A stretch of 64,000 nt of DNA from Seriola aureovittata (taxonomy: Eukaryota > Chordata > Actinopteri > Carangiformes > Carangidae), in contig NC_079384.1 of assembly GCF_021018895.1 (NCBI RefSeq), forward strand, positions 21,688,140-21,752,139. The letters are read 5' to 3'. Position numbers and translations under genes: made by a program. The notes under the pieces are model-generated. The model was not told where the DNA came from and ran no database searches. It worked only from the letters and a program-made list of their open reading frames with translations. Shown here one piece after another: positions 23,467-37,056 of this stretch. The stretch's first letter is position 1; each line of letters opens with the position of its first letter.

Positions 23467-24249
23467 GTCTCGCTCTACCCCTCTCTGTCAAGCCCACATG
23501 GGAACCGGAGCAGACACAAGATGGCAAGAATGACAGAAAGTGTAGAGACATGAAATGCAGAACAGAGGTTTGAAAGAAATGAGGAAAAAGTGGGGAGAAG
23601 AAGAAAAAATCTGGCAGACAAAGAAAAATAGATAAAAAAAAAAAGATGGAGCAAGTGAGAGAAAGAGAGAGAGAAAAAGAGAGAGAGAGAGACAAAGTAA
23701 ACAGCCTTGAGCAGAGTGATGTGACCCAGCTTCCCCCCTCCCTTATTCCTCCTTCATCTCTTCCTCACGAAGGATGTGTGGGCCCAGGAGAGAGGAGGGA
23801 GGGAGAGGTGAGAGGAAGAGAGGGAAGGAAAAGGCTCATCCAAAAATAGCTCAGTGTTGTTGTATACGCATTACTAGGAAAATACTTACTCAAACACTTC
23901 CTTCTGAGCGCAAGATTTCAGGCTGAATCTGGTTTATCTTATGGTATGTATTACATCAGCACTAAATGCACTAATGTTGACCAAAACAAATACTTTTACT
24001 ACAGCACAACTCGTCAGCCTTGACACATGAAGGTATCAAAGTAAACAGTTAATGTCTCTCATATGTCACTTCAGTTTATACAGCTCTTGTTACCTGGCGA
24101 GTCACTGCCTCACACGCGCCACAACAGGTGTTACATTGTCTTTGCTCTCATTTAAAAGGAGACACTGGGAATTATTCTTGTCATCTTTTCCTTGCTGTCA
24201 ATTACATGAGAAAACCACAACCAAGCCCAGTGGTTCAACCTTAACCCTT

Positions 24250-24460
24250 TAAATCTTAATTACAAAAATACAGTTTCAGAGACACCTATGATCCACAGTC
24301 TTCGCTATACTCTGCAGGGAACTGCAGTCTGAGACTGATACCCAGGAGAGGTTGGTGTCATTGCTCCACCTCCTCTATACAGTGCATTGTTTGTGATGAG
24401 ACCCACCACTGTCGTGTCATCAGCAAAGTTGATGATCTTGATGATGTGGTTCTGTACCCT
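24250..24460 (-). pseudogene. LINE reverse-transcriptase fragment with FADD box
   Basis: The minus-strand frame reads IIKIINFADDTTVVGLITNN. The FADDTTV segment corresponds to the catalytic YxDD motif (motif C) of non-LTR retrotransposon reverse transcriptases. Immediately after it a different frame reads CSSLQSIAKTVDHRCL, similar to the far C-terminal LPSLQDIYxxRC motif of the same LINE type. The intervening few hundred codons are therefore deleted. It is a dead, internally deleted copy. Confidence 0.72.
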
Positions 24461-27400
24461 ATAATAATCCTGTATATATCCTAAATTATCGTAAATTATT
24501 ATCATCCCTACATGGCACACAGCGCCAATCCCATATTGCAAATTTGGTAGACCTTATTTACTGGTAACACCATGGAAATGTACAGTACAGTCTGCAGGAG
24601 AGGATTATTATTGCACTCAAGCATATTCAGCTGTCTCAACATGAGACATGACTAAGGCTGACCAGTGTATGTCTGTTGTTTTTTTCTTTTACAGAGTTTT
24701 AGTGGTGTCTCATCTGTCATATATGTGACACTGTCGAGAATGATATTTCACTCCAATGTATGTCGAGTGTGTCCTACGGAAGTAACAATAACAAAAGTCT
24801 AAGTTGAAAAAGAAAAGAAAAAAAAGAAGAGGAAGAAAAGTATTGTGGAAAGCAGCCTGCAGCATTTTTTCTCTGTAAATCCACTGCTGCCTGTATACAT
24901 GATTTAGAGTCTGCTGACTACACTGACTTATAGTGTAGGCAAATCCAATTGGTTTCACAAGTCCAACCTTTAGGGTTGTCTGCCCTTCATTTGTAAGTGA
25001 TCAGGTCAGATGTGTGTGTTCAAGCATTATTAAGCAGCAAATGAACTCTGTCTGCTGTGGAAACAACATTAGTGTGCATATGTACACTACTAATGAAGTG
25101 GCTGTCTCGCTCTACATACTGTAGTGTCAATACAGAGCTATTAAATATGGAATACTGTAGGGAACACCAAAAGAGACAGTGTTGAATATTCAGCAGAAGG
25201 CAAGGACACAAACTGGAAGAAAAACAAAACATGCTTTTCTTTTCCTTCTGACACTTTTTCTTCTTCTCTGCATTTTCCTTCCTTCCTCCTCTCTCACTCC
25301 ATCTCTCCTGATAATACAGCTCTAATAATAGCTGAGTTGCATCGAGACAATCGTTTGGTGGAATCTAGGGCAGCCGCTGCAGAGGCAGTATGGGAAAATC
25401 CCTGTTGCTTTCTCTAGCCTGCATGCCTGCATGCCTGCCTGCGGACTGTGCACGCTTCTGTGTGTTCTATCCATCCTGCACAGGAAGAGAGAGACAGAGG
25501 TCTGATTACCTTTTACATCACGCCGGCGGAGCTGATTCTCAGAGTTGGTACTGCTGGATGTTTTTCAAATACAACAGTGGTCAGATATTTTATGAAATAA
25601 AAAGTGCAGCCTATCTAACATATTATACTGTATCTGCCAGCACAAATTTGGATTGTCCTTCATGGTAACAAGATGCCTGAATGCGACACCCTTCAGGTCG
25701 TACTAAATGAAGCAGAAGAACAAGGTAACATCTCTTTGCTAAACGTTTTGAACACTGAAACAGATCCAAACTCAAACTACTGCAACTTCTTTATATGTAG
25801 GATTATGACATAATCATTATGCCTGTAACATAAGGTGGACATGTAATTCTTCCAAACTGTTTTGTGAAGGATCCTCAGTTCAGTTATCAGTACATCTGAA
25901 CCAATTAATTACAAATTAGCCCAATAGTCCTTGATTAGGTTTGTCATAGTACACACAAAACAGAAGTTCCTCTCAGACTATGGGCTATGGCAGTGAGTCA
26001 GTTGTTGTTTATTAGCTACACCATGCTAGCTGGTTGTATAGCCCATATGCAGAATGTAAATAAGAAACTAGAGCTAATATCCCGTCCAGTCATTTAGATA
26101 TATTGTTTGGTAATGTTATGACTTGCCACTAAGTTAAGAGTGGTAGATGGAAACTGTTGTTCAGCCAACGTTGGTATTCCTCCTGAAAAACAAACACATC
26201 AAACCATGTGTGACAGCATTGGCTGACAGCATCTGTTACAGTGTTTGAGCCCTGCTATAATCTGTACAATGCGCATGTCAGTCTGATGCTGCAGTCATCC
26301 AGGAACTTCTCACTGCACCAGCAGCTGCTCTCACCCACAGTGGACAACAGCGAGCTACTTACAATAGAGTTTTCACTCAAACTGTTGAACCACAGTATGT
26401 AAAAAGCTTACAAAACAAATTTCAATGTTTAATTACTCATTAATATGCCACACACCCAAATGATTTGTTTTATTTGCTTTATATTACTTGCATGTTGCAA
26501 GTTGGTGTTTTGTAAGACAGAATATTACTGACATATTGACATCTGCATTTCTTTTTTCTCACTGTGCATCCGCCAGATTGAGTGTTTCATTTTTTTACAG
26601 TAAAAATCTTGGTCATTGAGACACTGGTTCATGTTCATGCTAAAAGGTTGTCTTCTGTGTTTTTTTCCCTGCTGTACCAAACTGTGTCCCCAAAAACACT
26701 GATTCTTGTCCACTGTCCTAATCAATGTCTGATACAAAATATGTTTGTACTATTTGTTTTGTTGTTTGGTGAAAGGTTGTGTTTTGTTTACTTATGTGAA
26801 AAAGTTTGACACAAGACAAATTTCAAAGAAAAAAATGCTGATAATAAGGTGAACTCAAATCAAATCTAAGTTGTCCTTTTTCGCACTGGATCAGCGCATC
26901 CATGGATGGATGTGTGTGGGCGGCCAGCTTTTACACTTTTCCAGAAATGTTTGAGAGCTGCAGACTTCAGGACCTAATTTATTAATTATCATTATTTATG
27001 AAGTATTTAATGTTGTGCATCTCTAGCAAGAAGCTGCTCTTGTTATCGACACCAGACCCCCTGACATTTAATTTTTTAATGATTTAGATATTGACCTTTT
27101 TTACTAACCTTTACTAAAGCTTCTGTGGAAATATTTAGACATGACATCTACATGTGGTGGTGTCACAACTGATTCATTTAAGATGGACAATACATAAAGG
27201 TTACAGACGTTGTAAGCACACACCTGTGTGTTTGATACAGTGACAACATGCCTGGATGCCAAAGCTTGTGTTCACATCTCACGTTTCATGTTCTATTGAT
27301 TTGAATTCACTGTTGTTTTGTATGTGTTACATAATGTCAGGTCTACAGGCCAAACTCTAGCTGTTATCAGCTGGAAAGTGATACTTGTGAAACAGTGGGA

Positions 27401-27536
27401 CAGTGATGTCACAGTAGTGAAATAGTAAAGTAGAAATGGTTTATATTTTAGCTGACTAATAGAGACAGAGTGGTGACACTGTTGAAAGTATGTGATACAT
27501 GTTACTGACAAGCTTACGCTCCATCTTAGCTCGTGC

Positions 27537-27570
27537 ACATACATACATACATACATACATACATACATAC
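27537..27570 (+). repeat. (ACAT)n tetranucleotide microsatellite
   Basis: About eight ACAT units. Confidence 0.97.
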
Positions 27571-28007
27571 AAACACAACAGATTGTCCAACAGTCTTTGC
27601 TGTGGGACAATACATAATCTTTTCAGAGATGTGATGAGGAAGCATTATTCTCAGACAGCAGACCAGGCCTCATACAGCTCAACAGGCTGTTAACTGATAA
27701 CTTGTGGATGAGTCAACAAGTTAGGCCACCTGTTCCCCAACTAAGGGGGTCATGAACTTGCAAAGGGTTCCAACATGATGCTCACACGATGATTATAGAG
27801 GAAAGGCGATAAATATGTTGTTTACTTTCTTGCCTTTTTACCTGTGAAATACTGAGTACTTTTACTTTTTCTTCAGTCACGTTTTTGTTGAAAATCCTTC
27901 ACATCAAACAATCAAATCTACACTGAGGCCCTGACCTGTAACAAGGTGTTGCTAGTACACACTGATTTGTTATAAGGGGATAAAAACCAAAAAGGGTTGC
28001 AAACCAC

Positions 28008-28680
28008 TAGGGATGGGAATCGAGAACCAGTTCCAGTTGAGAACCGGTTCCAACTGGTTCGATCCATCAACATCATTTGCTTTTATGCTTAACGATTCCC
28101 TTATCGATGCCTTCCACTTAGTTCCACGTGCATTACAAAAAAATGATGTCACGCTTTCGCGAGAGGCAGTCAGCGCGAACAACAACAAAGGAGTCGAGGA
28201 AGTGTGGCTTCATTTCACACAAAATGACGCTGACAGCGCAACGTGCTTTTCAAGAAAGGATGGAACCTTTATTAAATATCAGGAGTGCCATGTGTTTGAC
28301 GCTCCTTCAGTGAAGGGACGTATTAGTGATGTGTCGGTCGCGAACAAGCTCTTTCAAGTGAACGATGGGAGCCGGCTCCTGTCCCAGAGATGTTTCTTTT
28401 CTTTCTTTTTTTTCTTTTTTTTTTGTAAATGAATACAAGACAGACCTAAAGAGGCAGACAGCATCCCTCATTGAAGGATTGAACAACCACAGAGCAGTTA
28501 TCTATCTTGTTCAGTGTTCAGAGACTCATAATAAAACTTGCGTTGTTGACACTTGAAAATTGGTATAGGCCTATTTTTTTTCCACACAGAAAATCCACAG
28601 GAATCAATAAAGAATCGGCTCAATAAGCAGAATCGATAATGGCATTGGTATTTATACAATCTTATCAATTCCCATCCCTA
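28008..28680 (+). mobile_element. hAT-type non-autonomous element, copy 2, with intact 8-bp target duplication
   Basis: The 673-bp element has TAGGGATGGGAAT at its left end and ATTCCCATCCCTA at its right end. It is flanked on both sides by CAAACCAC (28000-28007 and 28681-28688), the 8-bp target-site duplication diagnostic of hAT transposition. The internal frame reads KGVEEVWLHFTQNDADSATC, the first half of a BED zinc finger, but the second half present in copy 1 is deleted. A long T/CTTT tract lies near 28395-28423. It is non-autonomous and carries no transposase catalytic domain. Confidence 0.9.
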
Positions 28681-29072
28681 CAAACCACTGAGTCCACTCT
28701 TGGCTGTACGTAGTCTGAGCAGCTCAGTTAAAGATCACATCATCCATTCACTATCAATATTAAGAGACTCAGAGAACAGGGACAATAAAAACCCCATACA
28801 AATCAAACAAAAACATACACACCATAGTCACTAATCCACCAACATTAAACACACACCAAGGTTGGTCAGATTACCATCACGTGAATACCCTGTGGTGGAC
28901 AATATGGGAAATCGAGCAGGGCTGGGTCCTACTACTCATTCACGTGACTTCACTAAGTATGTGTGTGTTTCTATGTGAGAGAGAGAGAGCAGAGAAAAAA
29001 ATGTGTGTGTCTTTTTATGAGCGAGAGAGCTTGAAGGATGAAGGGGAGGCTTCTGGGCAGCAGTTTTCCAGC

Positions 29073-29079
<7 letters not shown>

Positions 29080-29118
<39 letters not shown>
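29080..29118 (+). repeat. (GA)n microsatellite
   Basis: Pure GA run of about 19 units, an all-purine mirror repeat. Confidence 0.98.
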
Positions 29119-29119
<1 letters not shown>

Positions 29120-29149
29120 ACTCTGGGGTTGATGTGCTGAACAAAGAAG

Positions 29150-32100
29150 ACCTCTATTTGAGCAAGCATGCAAAAGTAGGTCTGCACTAGGTTTAGAGAG
29201 CTACAAGAGCGAGTGTGTGTGCTGTGTGTGTGTGTTGCAGAAGACAAATGGTCTCTGACATCTAGGGCTATTACAGGGGAACAGCCTGGTACAATCGAAG
29301 GGACGAAGATGGGGGAGGGAGTGTGAGTGGAGCTTGTTGGTGACCTTAGTTTCTTCCTTCACACCTCCACCTGCACAGATGTGACCATGTCTGACTCACA
29401 CCTTCATTAGCTGCTCTTTCTGTGGCTCTGTGGCTCCCTCCACACTCAGAAGGTTAAAAGCTACTTACATACTGACAGTCGTCTGTCAACAACTGCGTTT
29501 TCAAATCCTTTGAATGCAATAAGTAGTGGTGTTATATTGCAGTGTTTCTCCTTGCCTTGGCCTTAACCCAACCAGTTATCTTTGCAATGCTCAAACAGCA
29601 TTAACCCAAATTAAGCCCTACTTCCAACTATGGGGAGTAGTGCCACAGGAATTACTACTTGAAGGGGAAACACAGTGACACATTATGCGTGGTTTGTAGC
29701 CTTAAAGTTGCTACAAAACCAAGTTTCTTCTCATCTATTTATGGTGTGTTTTTTTTTCTCAAGTTAGTACAGCCTACAAGCTTTTAAGAAGCTAAGTATA
29801 ACCAACAGGAACTTCTAGCAGCTCATTTTGGGATAAGGGAGAATTTGGGAGAAATACATTCTTTCTGCAGAAACAAACTGGGGACGGAATCATCTGTCAA
29901 ACAGCCAAGAATTACTACTGTCACTCAATGTCATAATTTTATGCTGAAATGCAAGTTGAACTTTTATGAGAGTAAATGCACAGCTTTAGGAATGAGGATG
30001 ATCTTCACCTCGAACAAACAACACAACTAACAAATTGTTTGATGAAGTGTTTCCCGTCTCCAAAATGTTTTTCTAACAGCAGGTACTGAAAGAGTGTGGC
30101 TCCTCCTTTAATGAAGGTTTCTAATAATCTGGCCAATATGCCATTTTCTTCAATGAAATGAATACATCCCATATCATGCATTCTCTAACAAACTATTTTG
30201 GACTATATTGATACAACTACAGCACAGTCTGATGACGTAGAGACATTCTTGCATTCTTGAGGGGAAACCTGCCAATGCATGATTTCTGCAGTCTGCAAGA
30301 TTCCTAAAGACCAGGGTTTCTCTTCCTGCCTGTTCCTTCTTTCCTCTGGTTTTCCCTCCAGTTGAGCTGTAAACATCATAACAACTGTGTAAAACGAATG
30401 ATTTCTGCTGTATGAAAGGCATCTAATTAGAATCAGCTATGCATCCCACAGGCAACCATTGTAGTTTTGATGAATAAAAAATAAAAGTCAGTATTGGAAA
30501 TATTTAGAAGTCTCACATACACAAAGTGTGTAGGCCTGAGAGTTGTTGTCTGTTTAGAGTGATCACTCTCTCCTCTGAGGGTGTGGAAGGATTCCAGTGT
30601 TACCTGCCTGACATCTGACTCCACACACACACACACACCCACAGATGCTTCCAGCCGCCCGGAGAGCAGAACAACTTGTTTCCAGAGGCTGTTATTCTCG
30701 TGGTGTTAATTACCGTGAATGAACTGGCTCAGGAGACACACACACACACACACACACTGGGTCTCCCATTTCATAGCATGAGACACACGACTGCAGGCAC
30801 TTGGAAAAATTGAATTGTTTGTTACTACCCTTTCACCTACTCCCCCTTTCTCTTCTTTACCTCTATCTTCTTCTCTCCATCTCTTCATTTTGCAGAGGGG
30901 ATTATTGTTCAGATACACTAGCTTATTATAACAGCCATTAAACACACACTACAACTCAGTGCCCACAGGTAATTAGTAATTCTAAAAATAAATTATAATT
31001 TTTTTTATTTATTATTGTTATTAGACTTAAGAATACCGTCAAGAGAAAACAGTTTATAATATAATATGAAAGCATAATATGAAAAACAACAATGAAGGCT
31101 GATGTTTACCACTTGTCATGTCATGTGCTCAAGTCCCATTCTTGGCTACGCCAACAACTCCATTCACTGATGAAGATATTAAGATGAAAACCATTAAAGT
31201 TTCAGAAAAAGCTAGTAAGTACCATGAGTAAAGATGATGTTTTACAACTACTGTTCACATTGTCAACACTGAACTTTGTTGTTCCAGTTTAGAACTGTTT
31301 CGCCATCTGAGCTAAGTTAAGTCTTGACATTGGAGGGAGCAGTTTGGCAAAACACCACTCAAGGTGAACCAAGCAGTTTGAAAGCAGCCAGAGACAAGCA
31401 GTGACAGGCAGCGACAGAACCACACACACATTCACCCAGCACTGCTGGGTTACATGAGACAGAATCAAAACAAACTGATCATCCATGTGCAAAGATTCAT
31501 TTTAATTTAAAAAAAAATGTGAAGGAAAAAAATCTGGATCTTTTCTTGTGAGCCGATTCACTCAGAGCAAATATGGATGTTTTTTCACCCACCAAGAAAC
31601 CCGGGATTTTATTTGGATTGTACTGTTCTAAGCCTCCACCATTCCTGCTGAAAAAGTGGAGAGTTCGACCTAATGCTGGAGAGCCAGGCATGTAGAACAA
31701 TGAGGGTGTGTAATGTGAAGCACATTCATGGCTTGGATCTGCATACAGAACAACATCTGGTGGACTATTTAGAGCTGAATGTCTGAAACACACTGAGCTA
31801 ACAGCATGGAGACACCACATCAGTATTCCCCTCCTCTGTAATCCTCTCCCAGTCTCATCTAATCAACAATTCACATTGTTGAATGAGAGACAAGGTCATG
31901 TTTCTGGTCACACACTAACACATAAACAAATATACATACATATATTTGCTGCCTTATTCTATAATTAAGCCAGACCTTACACAAAGGTAAGGAAGGGTTA
32001 TCAAAGTGACTGCTTGTACTCCCTCTTCGGGCTGTGTTGTTTCAGCATCAACTTTACGATCCAAGCATGTGCAATAGTCACACTCTGGGACGTGCGATGA

Positions 32101-33390
32101 CAAGTAAGGCAAATTAACTTAAACAAGTCAGCTATAACTTTTTTGCTGCTTGATACAAAAAGGGAAACTTGCATTGTTCTCATTTTCCATGACTAATCTA
32201 CATCAAAACTTTGTCTGATATGAAATAATTTAGTCTGGTCTAAGGGTTTTAAAGGCTCTGATGAGGGGGTGCAGGCCCCACGAGTCGCCTACCACAACCT
32301 AATACACCTGTTTTGATTGTCTGATAAACAATTGCATACTTCACATAATTTGGGAAAGAAATCTTTCTGCAGTTCAGAAGTTGAAGTCACTCAAGAAATT
32401 CACCTCCTGCTTTGCTTGCCAATGACCAAGTGTGTGAGTTTGTGTTAGAGTGAACACATCTGATAATGGTGCCACTCAGCTGATTCAGACCCCCTGAGGA
32501 GAGCACAGTCTGCTAGTGAGCAAACCCAGTGACACCACTGTTAAGACGATGTAATGGTGCACATACACATTGTGAGCTTATCTTTTCCAAACCTTGGTTA
32601 AATAAAGTAAAATGATTTATTCTGACCACTCCATCAATATGTAAAATTAAGTGTTAAAGACAGCCCATTCATTTCAGTCTCCATCAATAAAAGGAAGAAT
32701 TTATGGCATGTATGTCTCAGCCCATCCTACACACAGAGGATGAGCTCATTCTCCTACAAATGGAGGCGTTTATTAGAGCAGCTACCACCTGTTTTATGTG
32801 ACATCTTCATACAAAGCACAGAGTCCCTGTACTGGCACATTCAGGACAGAAATCACTATTTCAAATAGCATATCTCATTGTCAATTTGCCTGGAGATGTT
32901 TCAGCCAGCCGCCTGTCTCCCATTTCAAATGGAGGATGAACTCTGCACTTGATGAGCTCATGAGCAGGAATTCCAAACAAAGACTCAAGTGCATGTTTGT
33001 GGATGCAGTTTACAATGCACTGGCTTGATAATGAAACATGTCATGGTGAGGGAGCAGAAAGTCCTCACAGTAAATGTGAATCTAGTTCATCTTATGTGGC
33101 TGCTAAATATCCAGTAATCTGTACAAACACTTTGATTATGAATGCACAGCTAGACAGACATCTCCGCACCTGCTGCAACCAAACACAGTTTTATAGCATC
33201 TCACCATAGCATAGCATAGCAGCTCATCAGCAGGATGCTGTTTGCTGTCACTCACTACAGCTGCAGCCTCACAAATCCTCAATGTGACAGGACTCTAGAA
33301 TGTGAGTCCTGATAATGTCACAGATCCAGTTTATAAGTGTTACTTTCAGTAACTGCCAGCACAAGTGCAATAAAAATATTTTTCCCCTTA
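29150..33390. other. intronic DNA without identified features
   Basis: There are only short CA runs (30625-30640, 30738-30758) and AT-rich stretches. Frames here, including a 107-codon minus-strand one at 31497-31820, show no recognised domain or flanking signals. I see no gene. Confidence 0.6.
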
Positions 33391-33394
33391 AAAT

Positions 33395-33485
33395 CAATGA
33401 TGACCATGATAAATAATCATGATGTCAATATTGATCAAAAATAATCGTGATTATCATTTTGTCCATGAATCGTAATGCCCTACTC
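33395..33485. mobile_element. possible terminal fragment of a hAT-like MITE
   Basis: The motifs aatcatgatgtcaatattga, aataatcgtgattatcattt and gaatcgtaatgcccta are typical of the ends of fish MITEs rich in ATCGTGATTATC. It is too short and diverged for firm assignment. Confidence 0.3.
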
Positions 33486-33659
33486 AGTCTAAACCATCAT
33501 TGAACAGAAATCTGTAGTTATTGGACTAAAACTGAATGAGTCATTGTATTGGAATTATTACACTTTCTCTGCATCAAGACAGAACCCTGGCTCATTAACA
33601 CAAAGAAAGCATCATGCTTTGGGAAAAAGATGCACAGTCATTAAACCTGGTTTGAATGG

Positions 33660-33697
<38 letters not shown>
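33660..33697 (+). repeat. (GT)n microsatellite
   Basis: GT run with GC variants at both ends, followed by a GGGGGGAGG tract. Confidence 0.97.
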
Positions 33698-33699
<2 letters not shown>

Positions 33700-34082
33700 A
33701 GGGGGGAGGCTTGTTTTGTGTGTCTTTTGTGATGGTCCTCAAACAATGGGTAGTGATAAAAACTGTTTCCCTCTCCCTGGACTCCTGCATCAGGCAGCAG
33801 AGCACAGAGGGGCTAGAGAGACTGAGCAGTGACACCTCTGATTTTAAAGCTGTAATTAGACCTTGTTCGGTATTTAATTGTTTATTTAAATGATTATGAA
33901 GATTCACATCAATCAATTTGTGTCAATCAACTAATCCCCGAATCAGTTGATCCTTTCATCCCCAGTTAGATATGCTGTTGTTATCTGCACTGTAATGATC
34001 TACAGTGTGTCATATCTACACTAACATTCACCACTTTTAACCCTGCAACACTGTTCAGGGCAGTAATGCAGCCACAAAGCTA

Positions 34083-34208
34083 GACACACACACACACACA
34101 CACACAGGCTACTGCAGCTTACTAGATACCATCTGTTCAATAGCAGACCTAAATAGTACAGTGGTTTAACCAGACATTAGCATGCGCGCACATACACACA
34201 CACACACA
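34083..34208 (+). repeat. two short (CA)n tracts
   Basis: CA runs at 34083-34107 and 34189-34208. Confidence 0.9.
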
Positions 34209-36995
34209 GTCACATCCACAGGGGACAGATTAAGCAGTTGTATAGTGTCTGTAGTCTGAAATCAGTGCTTCCCCTCCACTGTGGGTCTCAGAGCAGTAAA
34301 CACTGGGGATGTTAACAAAATACTGAGGAGCCTGTCAGTGACAGAGAGACAGAGACAGAACAGAACAGAACTACGAACAAAGCCAATGTGAGCTGTGTAA
34401 ACACTCAACCAACACTTTCAGATGTAGACTGTATTTCGTAATGACGGCTGGAAACGCTGTGGTCCCACAGAAACAGAGCAGCCACATCCAGGAGCTGAGA
34501 GCAGAAAGTGAGACCTGCCGGGTGGTCCGCCGCTCCCTTTTGGGTTGGCTCGGCAAAGTCTGAATCATGTTTGAATCTCTCACCCCAGCTAATCATCAGC
34601 TGTCCAACTGCATAAAGCTTTTGCAAACTAAGGATCATATGTGTGTCAATGGTAAAATACTGGTCCTTACAGTCCTGCAGGAATGGAGAAAAATGTCCTA
34701 AGTTGCTGGTGATTTTACAGTGGAGATATTAAAAGTATCTGGTGAAAATCAAAGTTGAAAAAAGAGCCAAACACTACAGAAAAAACCCGTGTGACACACA
34801 TGCCAAAAGAAGACACACGTGTCAAATCTGAAGAAAATAAAGCTGATAAGAAACAACTGACATAGATGGTATCAACAGGGATCTGCTTCCTACAAACAAT
34901 GGAAACCATCTGCCATTTCTTTGGGCAAATACAGTGAGTCACCATTGAAGGTGACAGACAAATACATCTCCAAGAGCCGTGAAATGCATTTAAGGGTGCA
35001 GCCTTATTTACACACACAGCAGGTTTGTCTGTCTTCATTATCTATCATTTTATCAATTAATTCATTCATATTTTATAATGGTTCATGGTCTATAACATTT
35101 CTAAAACAACAGTGAATAATGAACAGCAGAACAAGGAAAACAGAAGTTATCCTGTTTGACACCATATCTCGGCTGTCAGAGTCACAGCTATCTTTCAGCA
35201 TGAAAACTATGCAAACTCCATATGCTGAAGAAGAAATCTAGCAATCAAGTGGTTCTTGGTTTAAGCTTCCAAGGCTGAGAATGAACGTTCACACATCTAC
35301 AGTGACATATAACAGAACCAGGTAACAGATGATGAATGACTAACTCATTCATTCCTCTAGCAAGTGATTAAAGGTTTTCAGAATTAGTTTCCACCCACGC
35401 TAATACTCCAAGTAACACCACCTGTTAATGCCCCTCCTTGTTTACTCGCTGTACTTCAATTCACTTGATTAGAGTGATTTTGATTGGATGATCAGCAGCA
35501 TGTTGTCAAAGATGAAAGCAGCCAGGCATACAATGAAGCAAATCACTGCTGGAGCAGTGTCTGTATAGCAGGGACACACCGCAACCTGGCTCTCCTCTAG
35601 CTGGATGTTGTGTGACTGCACTGCTCACACTACCGGCACTCTCTGGAGGCCAGTTCACGGTCTCCGCTTGCCCTCAGACAGCCAGGGACACACTTCTGTT
35701 CATACGCACACATAGTCCACACATGCACACTAGAAAACATCATGGTGACCTCCTGACGGCAAGAAAGAAAGTGCTCATGACCACAAGAGTAGGACCAAGG
35801 ATGGGAAATAAACTGTACGTACATGCAGTGCAGGAAACAAATGTCCAGTTGTATGTGTGTCTGATGTGGCGCCCTTGCAGTGCCGACAGTCCACACAGGG
35901 TCTTTGCGGCCGATGCAGAATCCATGAACTGGCCTCAACACTTCTACTCCCGCTCTTCACCCTCCAGCACTGCTGCACTTTAACATCTTCAATCCTTTTC
36001 CCTCTCTCCCTCCTTCCATCTCATGCTCTCGCTCAATCTCCATCTTTCCCTTATGGATATTTTCCTCAAACTCTTCATTTAAAGTCGAGCTGCCACATAC
36101 CATGTTGGTGACAGAGTGACTGTGGGAGAAAGCAGCAGGCAGAGGGACTGGCAGCTCCAGACTGAGCTGTATTTTTCTGGGTTCATGTTAAGGCCAATGA
36201 CTGACATCACGGAAAATAGCTTTTCAGAATTCTGCATCAATATGACCACTTGTCAGCCCTGCACTGACACACTGACAAGGCCACTGTGTGTGTATGTGTG
36301 TGTCCATTTCCAAAAACAAGTCTGTCAGCAACACTTGCACCAAAATATGAGCTCAAAAGCTTTTGTTAATCATCGTGCTTTCTCCCATTCACTCCAGGTA
36401 CAACTGCAGTAACCAATAAACACACACACGTAATGGTGTCTAACACACATGCTGTATGCATGTGTGTGACATGCAGGAGCTGCAGTGCTGTCTGTGTTTG
36501 TTGGCTTGTTAAACCTAGTCACAGATCGGTTTAAATTGATTTCCAGCTTAATTACACAGCACATAAGACTCAAACCTTACAGAACTATTCTGGAGCCCCA
36601 CAATATAAGAATGATCTTGCTATTACGAGGCCTGTTTACTGTTGGGTCTGTGAAGCCAAAACCATGAACAGTAATGTCCACATTTCAACAAGAGAGAAAG
36701 CACCAACTTCACTGTCCAAAAATTAAAAAAAGAAACAATATTTTCGTCTTTTAGACTCTTGAAACTAACGTTTTCTTTTAATTGAAAGGAATTATATCAG
36801 ACAGTTATGTAAAAAAGTTTGTGCCTTTTCCATATCAATTTAGTTAAAGCCGAAGAAGCCACAGCGTCTGTTTTAATGACTTTGAAGCTTGAAACATAGA
36901 GCCGATTACAAAAAAAGAAAATCACAGTGAAAGCAGGAGAAGCACAGAGGAGCCATGACTCAACCCAAAACTATTTGACACAAACATCAACAAAG

Positions 36996-36998
<3 letters not shown>

Positions 36999-37055
<57 letters not shown>
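36999..37055 (+). repeat. (GT)n microsatellite
   Basis: Pure GT run of about 28 units, one of the longest in the window. Confidence 0.98.

Positions 37056-37056
<1 letters not shown>

Noticed and set aside
25390..25668. 92-codon plus-strand frame with Cys-rich start
   Set aside because: It is partly produced by a short GCCT repeat (catgcctgcctgc). There is no family similarity, and neighbouring DNA offers no continuation.
31497..31820. 107-codon minus-strand open frame
   Set aside because: No recognisable domain, no splice or promoter context, and low-complexity ends (KKRSRFFSFTFFFKLK). It is long enough to arise by chance in this much DNA.
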